Part shown: positions 62,208 through 64,000 of the stretch, piece by piece
Layout: each line of letters begins with the position of its first letter
Numbering within the stretch: position 1 is the first letter of the stretch
Origin: Brytella acorum
GTDB taxonomy: Bacteria; Pseudomonadota; Alphaproteobacteria; Acetobacterales; Acetobacteraceae
Assembly: GCF_029309905.1 (NCBI RefSeq)
Contig: NZ_JARBJP010000001.1
Coordinates: forward strand, 186,001-250,000
DNA length: 64,000 nt
Direction of reading: 5' to 3'
Program-made: the position numbers and the translations under genes
Notes under the pieces: generated by a model
What the model was told of the DNA's origin: nothing
The model's input: only the letters and a program-made list of their open reading frames with translations
The model's database searches: none

Positions 62208-64000
62208 ATGTCCGCTGCGAATCGTTCCGGATTGTTCCCCGATCGCATGGTCGCATGGCTGCTGACGGCGGCGACCGCACTGGCTCCTGCTTCCGGCCTT
62301 GCGGCCGCGCCTCTCATGGCTCCGGAATTTCTGACGGAGGTGAACGGCAAGCAGGCTCTGGACTGGGTCCATACGCGTGATGACCGGACACTTGCGGCGT
62401 TCCGGAAGAATCCTCTTTTCGGCGAATTCCAGAAGGCGTCCCTCGATATTCTGCAATCGACGGATCGCATTCCGATGCCTTCGCAGCATGGGGCATTCGT
62501 CTATAATTTCTGGCGGGATGCGTCGCATATCCGTGGTATCTGGCGCCGGACGGACGTCGCTTCCTATCGGACCGCGTCCCCGAAATGGACGGTCGTGCTG
62601 GATCTCGACGCTCTGGCGGCGCGCGAAAAGCGCAACTGGTTTCTGGGAAGCACGACCTGTCAGGAGCCCGGAGGCACACGTTGCCTGATCGGTCTTTCAG
62701 AAGGGGGCGAGGACGCCGAAACCTATCGGGAGTTTGACCTCGAAACACGCCAGTTCGTGAAGGGCGGTTTTTTTCTGCCTCACGCGAAGCAGGACGTAAG
62801 CTGGCTCGATGCCGATACGCTCCTGGTCAGCCGTCCGTGGACGCCGGATGAGGTCACGACGTCGTCTTATCCTTATATCGTCAAGAAGCTGGGACGTGGG
62901 CAGAAACTCGAAGACGCCACGCAGGTTTTCGCGGGTGTGAAGTCGGATATGTCGGTCGGTGGCGCCGTGCTTCACGACAGCGACGGTCATGTGTTGCCGA
63001 TGATCGTCAAGTTGCCGACTTTCTTCACTCGGCAGGTATATCGGCTGGATGGCGACAGGGCCGTCAAACTCGATCTTCCTGAAAAATCCGATAGCGCCGG
63101 TTATGTGCATGGTCGTCTGATTGTGCGTCTGAATCAGGAGTGGCGCGGTTTCGTCGCCGGTTCGGTCGTCGCGGTCGATCCCATGAAAGCGGATCTTGCC
63201 CCCGAACTTGTGGTCGCGCCCACCGCGCGCCAGACGATCGAGGGTGTCGGCGTCAGCCGTGATCGTCTGGTGATCTCGCTATACGACAATGTGCGCGGTC
63301 AGGCCTGGATCTACCGGATTGACGATCGTGGGCATTGGAACGGGCAAAGGCTGACCCTGCCCGAAAACGTATCGGTATCGGTCGTGGATAGCGATCTCGA
63401 GACCGACACGGCCTTCATAAGCGTGACGGGTTTCCTGACGCCGACCACGCTCTGGATGGTCGATACCGCGACCGGAGCCGCCGCGGCGATCAAGCACGCA
63501 CCGGCGCAGTTCGACACGACGGGCCTGATCGTCGAACAGCATGAGGCTCCGTCAACGGACGGGACGCTGATTCCCTATTTTGTCGTGCGTCGCAAGGACG
63601 CGCCGCTGAACGGAAAGAATCCCACGCTGCTTTATGCCTATGGCGGTTTCCAGGCTTCCATGACGCCGTATTATTCGGGGGTTCTGGGCAAGCTCTGGTT
63701 CGAACGTGGCGGCGTTTATGTTCTTGCCAACATTAGGGGCGGCGGTGAATTTGGACCGGCGTGGCATGACGCGGGTCTGAAGACGAAACGTCAGATCGTG
63801 TTCGATGATTTCGCTGCGGTGGGAAAAGACATCGTCGCCTGCCGGATCACGTCGCCGGACTATCTGGCCATCAAGGGTGGCTCCAATGGCGGGTTGCTGA
63901 TGGGTGTGGAGTTCACACAGCATCCCGATATGTGGAAGGCGGCGATCATTCAGGTGCCGTTGTTGGATATGCTCAACTACGAGACCATGTCGGCTGGCGC
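62181..64000 (+). CDS. Prolyl-oligopeptidase-family serine peptidase (S9), 3' end outside window
   Basis: The frame runs without a stop to the window edge (606+ residues visible). The start is either ATG 62181 (GGAGGG spacing 5) or ATG 62208 right after the T-run. A Sec signal follows (MVAWLLTAATALAPASGLAA). The N-terminal seven-bladed propeller region (about 40-390: SHIRGIWRRTDVASY, EFDLETRQFVKGGFFLPHAK) precedes the alpha/beta-hydrolase domain: TLLYAYGGFQ, the S9A oxyanion part YVLANIRGGGEFGPAWHDAG, and the nucleophile GGSNGGLLMG. It is therefore periplasmic or exported, unlike typical cytosolic POP. The catalytic Asp and His lie beyond the window. Confidence 0.9.
   Translation, partial: MTIRKPLFFMSAANRSGLFPDRMVAWLLTAATALAPASGLAAAPLMAPEFLTEVNGKQALDWVHTRDDRTLAAFRKNPLFGEFQKASLDILQSTDRIPMPSQHGAFVYNFWRDASHIRGIWRRTDVASYRTASPKWTVVLDLDALAAREKRNWFLGSTTCQEPGGTRCLIGLSEGGEDAETYREFDLETRQFVKGGFFLPHAKQDVSWLDADTLLVSRPWTPDEVTTSSYPYIVKKLGRGQKLEDATQVFAGVKSDMSVGGAVLHDSDGHVLPMIVKLPTFFTRQVYRLDGDRAVKLDLPEKSDSAGYVHGRLIVRLNQEWRGFVAGSVVAVDPMKADLAPELVVAPTARQTIEGVGVSRDRLVISLYDNVRGQAWIYRIDDRGHWNGQRLTLPENVSVSVVDSDLETDTAFISVTGFLTPTTLWMVDTATGAAAAIKHAPAQFDTTGLIVEQHEAPSTDGTLIPYFVVRRKDAPLNGKNPTLLYAYGGFQASMTPYYSGVLGKLWFERGGVYVLANIRGGGEFGPAWHDAGLKTKRQIVFDDFAAVGKDIVACRITSPDYLAIKGGSNGGLLMGVEFTQHPDMWKAAIIQVPLLDMLNYETMSAG

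Overview
The window is a high-GC, densely coded stretch of chromosome that looks like an acetic acid bacterium (Alphaproteobacteria, Acetobacteraceae). This rests on a phosphoketolase/acetate kinase pair, the lptF-lptG-lptD-surA-rsmA run, a System I cytochrome c maturation cluster, an OxyR/AhpC/AhpF locus and several TonB-dependent receptors. The genus cannot be fixed from sequence alone. I saw no tRNA, rRNA, CRISPR array, insertion sequence or prophage, and no gene-free stretch above 300 bases.

Layout. 1-5 kb: the end of an alginate-export-family porin, a DUF3597 protein, ahcY with a folded leader, a small secreted protein and a ZntB-type transporter. 5-12 kb: an AT-rich glycosyltransferase that looks imported, nagA, then ackA-xfp. 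12-17 kb: a SnoaL-like protein, plsC, oxyR and the divergent ahpC and ahpF. 17-24 kb: the outer-membrane assembly operon on the minus strand (lptF, lptG, lptD, surA, rsmA). 24-34 kb: an FAD-linked oxidase, tsaC/cysQ, transporters, pepA-holC and an aldo/keto reductase.

34-42 kb is the most interesting part. Five overlapping plus-strand genes (HyfB, C, E, F and G-like) are followed by an antisense NUDIX hydrolase, a HyfI-like subunit and an NrtR/NAD-regulator-like gene. This is the body of a group 4 hydrogenase / complex I module. However, the large subunit has no NiFe cysteine ligands, the antiporter-like subunits are short and degenerate, and no HyfA or HyfH ferredoxin subunit is present. The small subunit keeps all four cysteines of its proximal iron-sulfur cluster. 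The genes look maintained and translationally coupled, so I infer a non-hydrogenase membrane redox or scaffold complex linked to NAD or ADP-ribose status. Next to it lies a bacteriophytochrome-type histidine kinase that has lost its chromophore attachment site.

44-54 kb: two TonB-dependent receptors around an M16 protease, plus a previously uncalled 54-residue membrane protein. 54-60 kb: two small membrane proteins and ccmCDEFGHI, without ccmAB. 60-64 kb: an EVE-domain protein, a PstS preceded by a Pho box and with no pstCAB, and the start of an S9 peptidase whose ribosome site and start codon lie inside a terminator-like hairpin.
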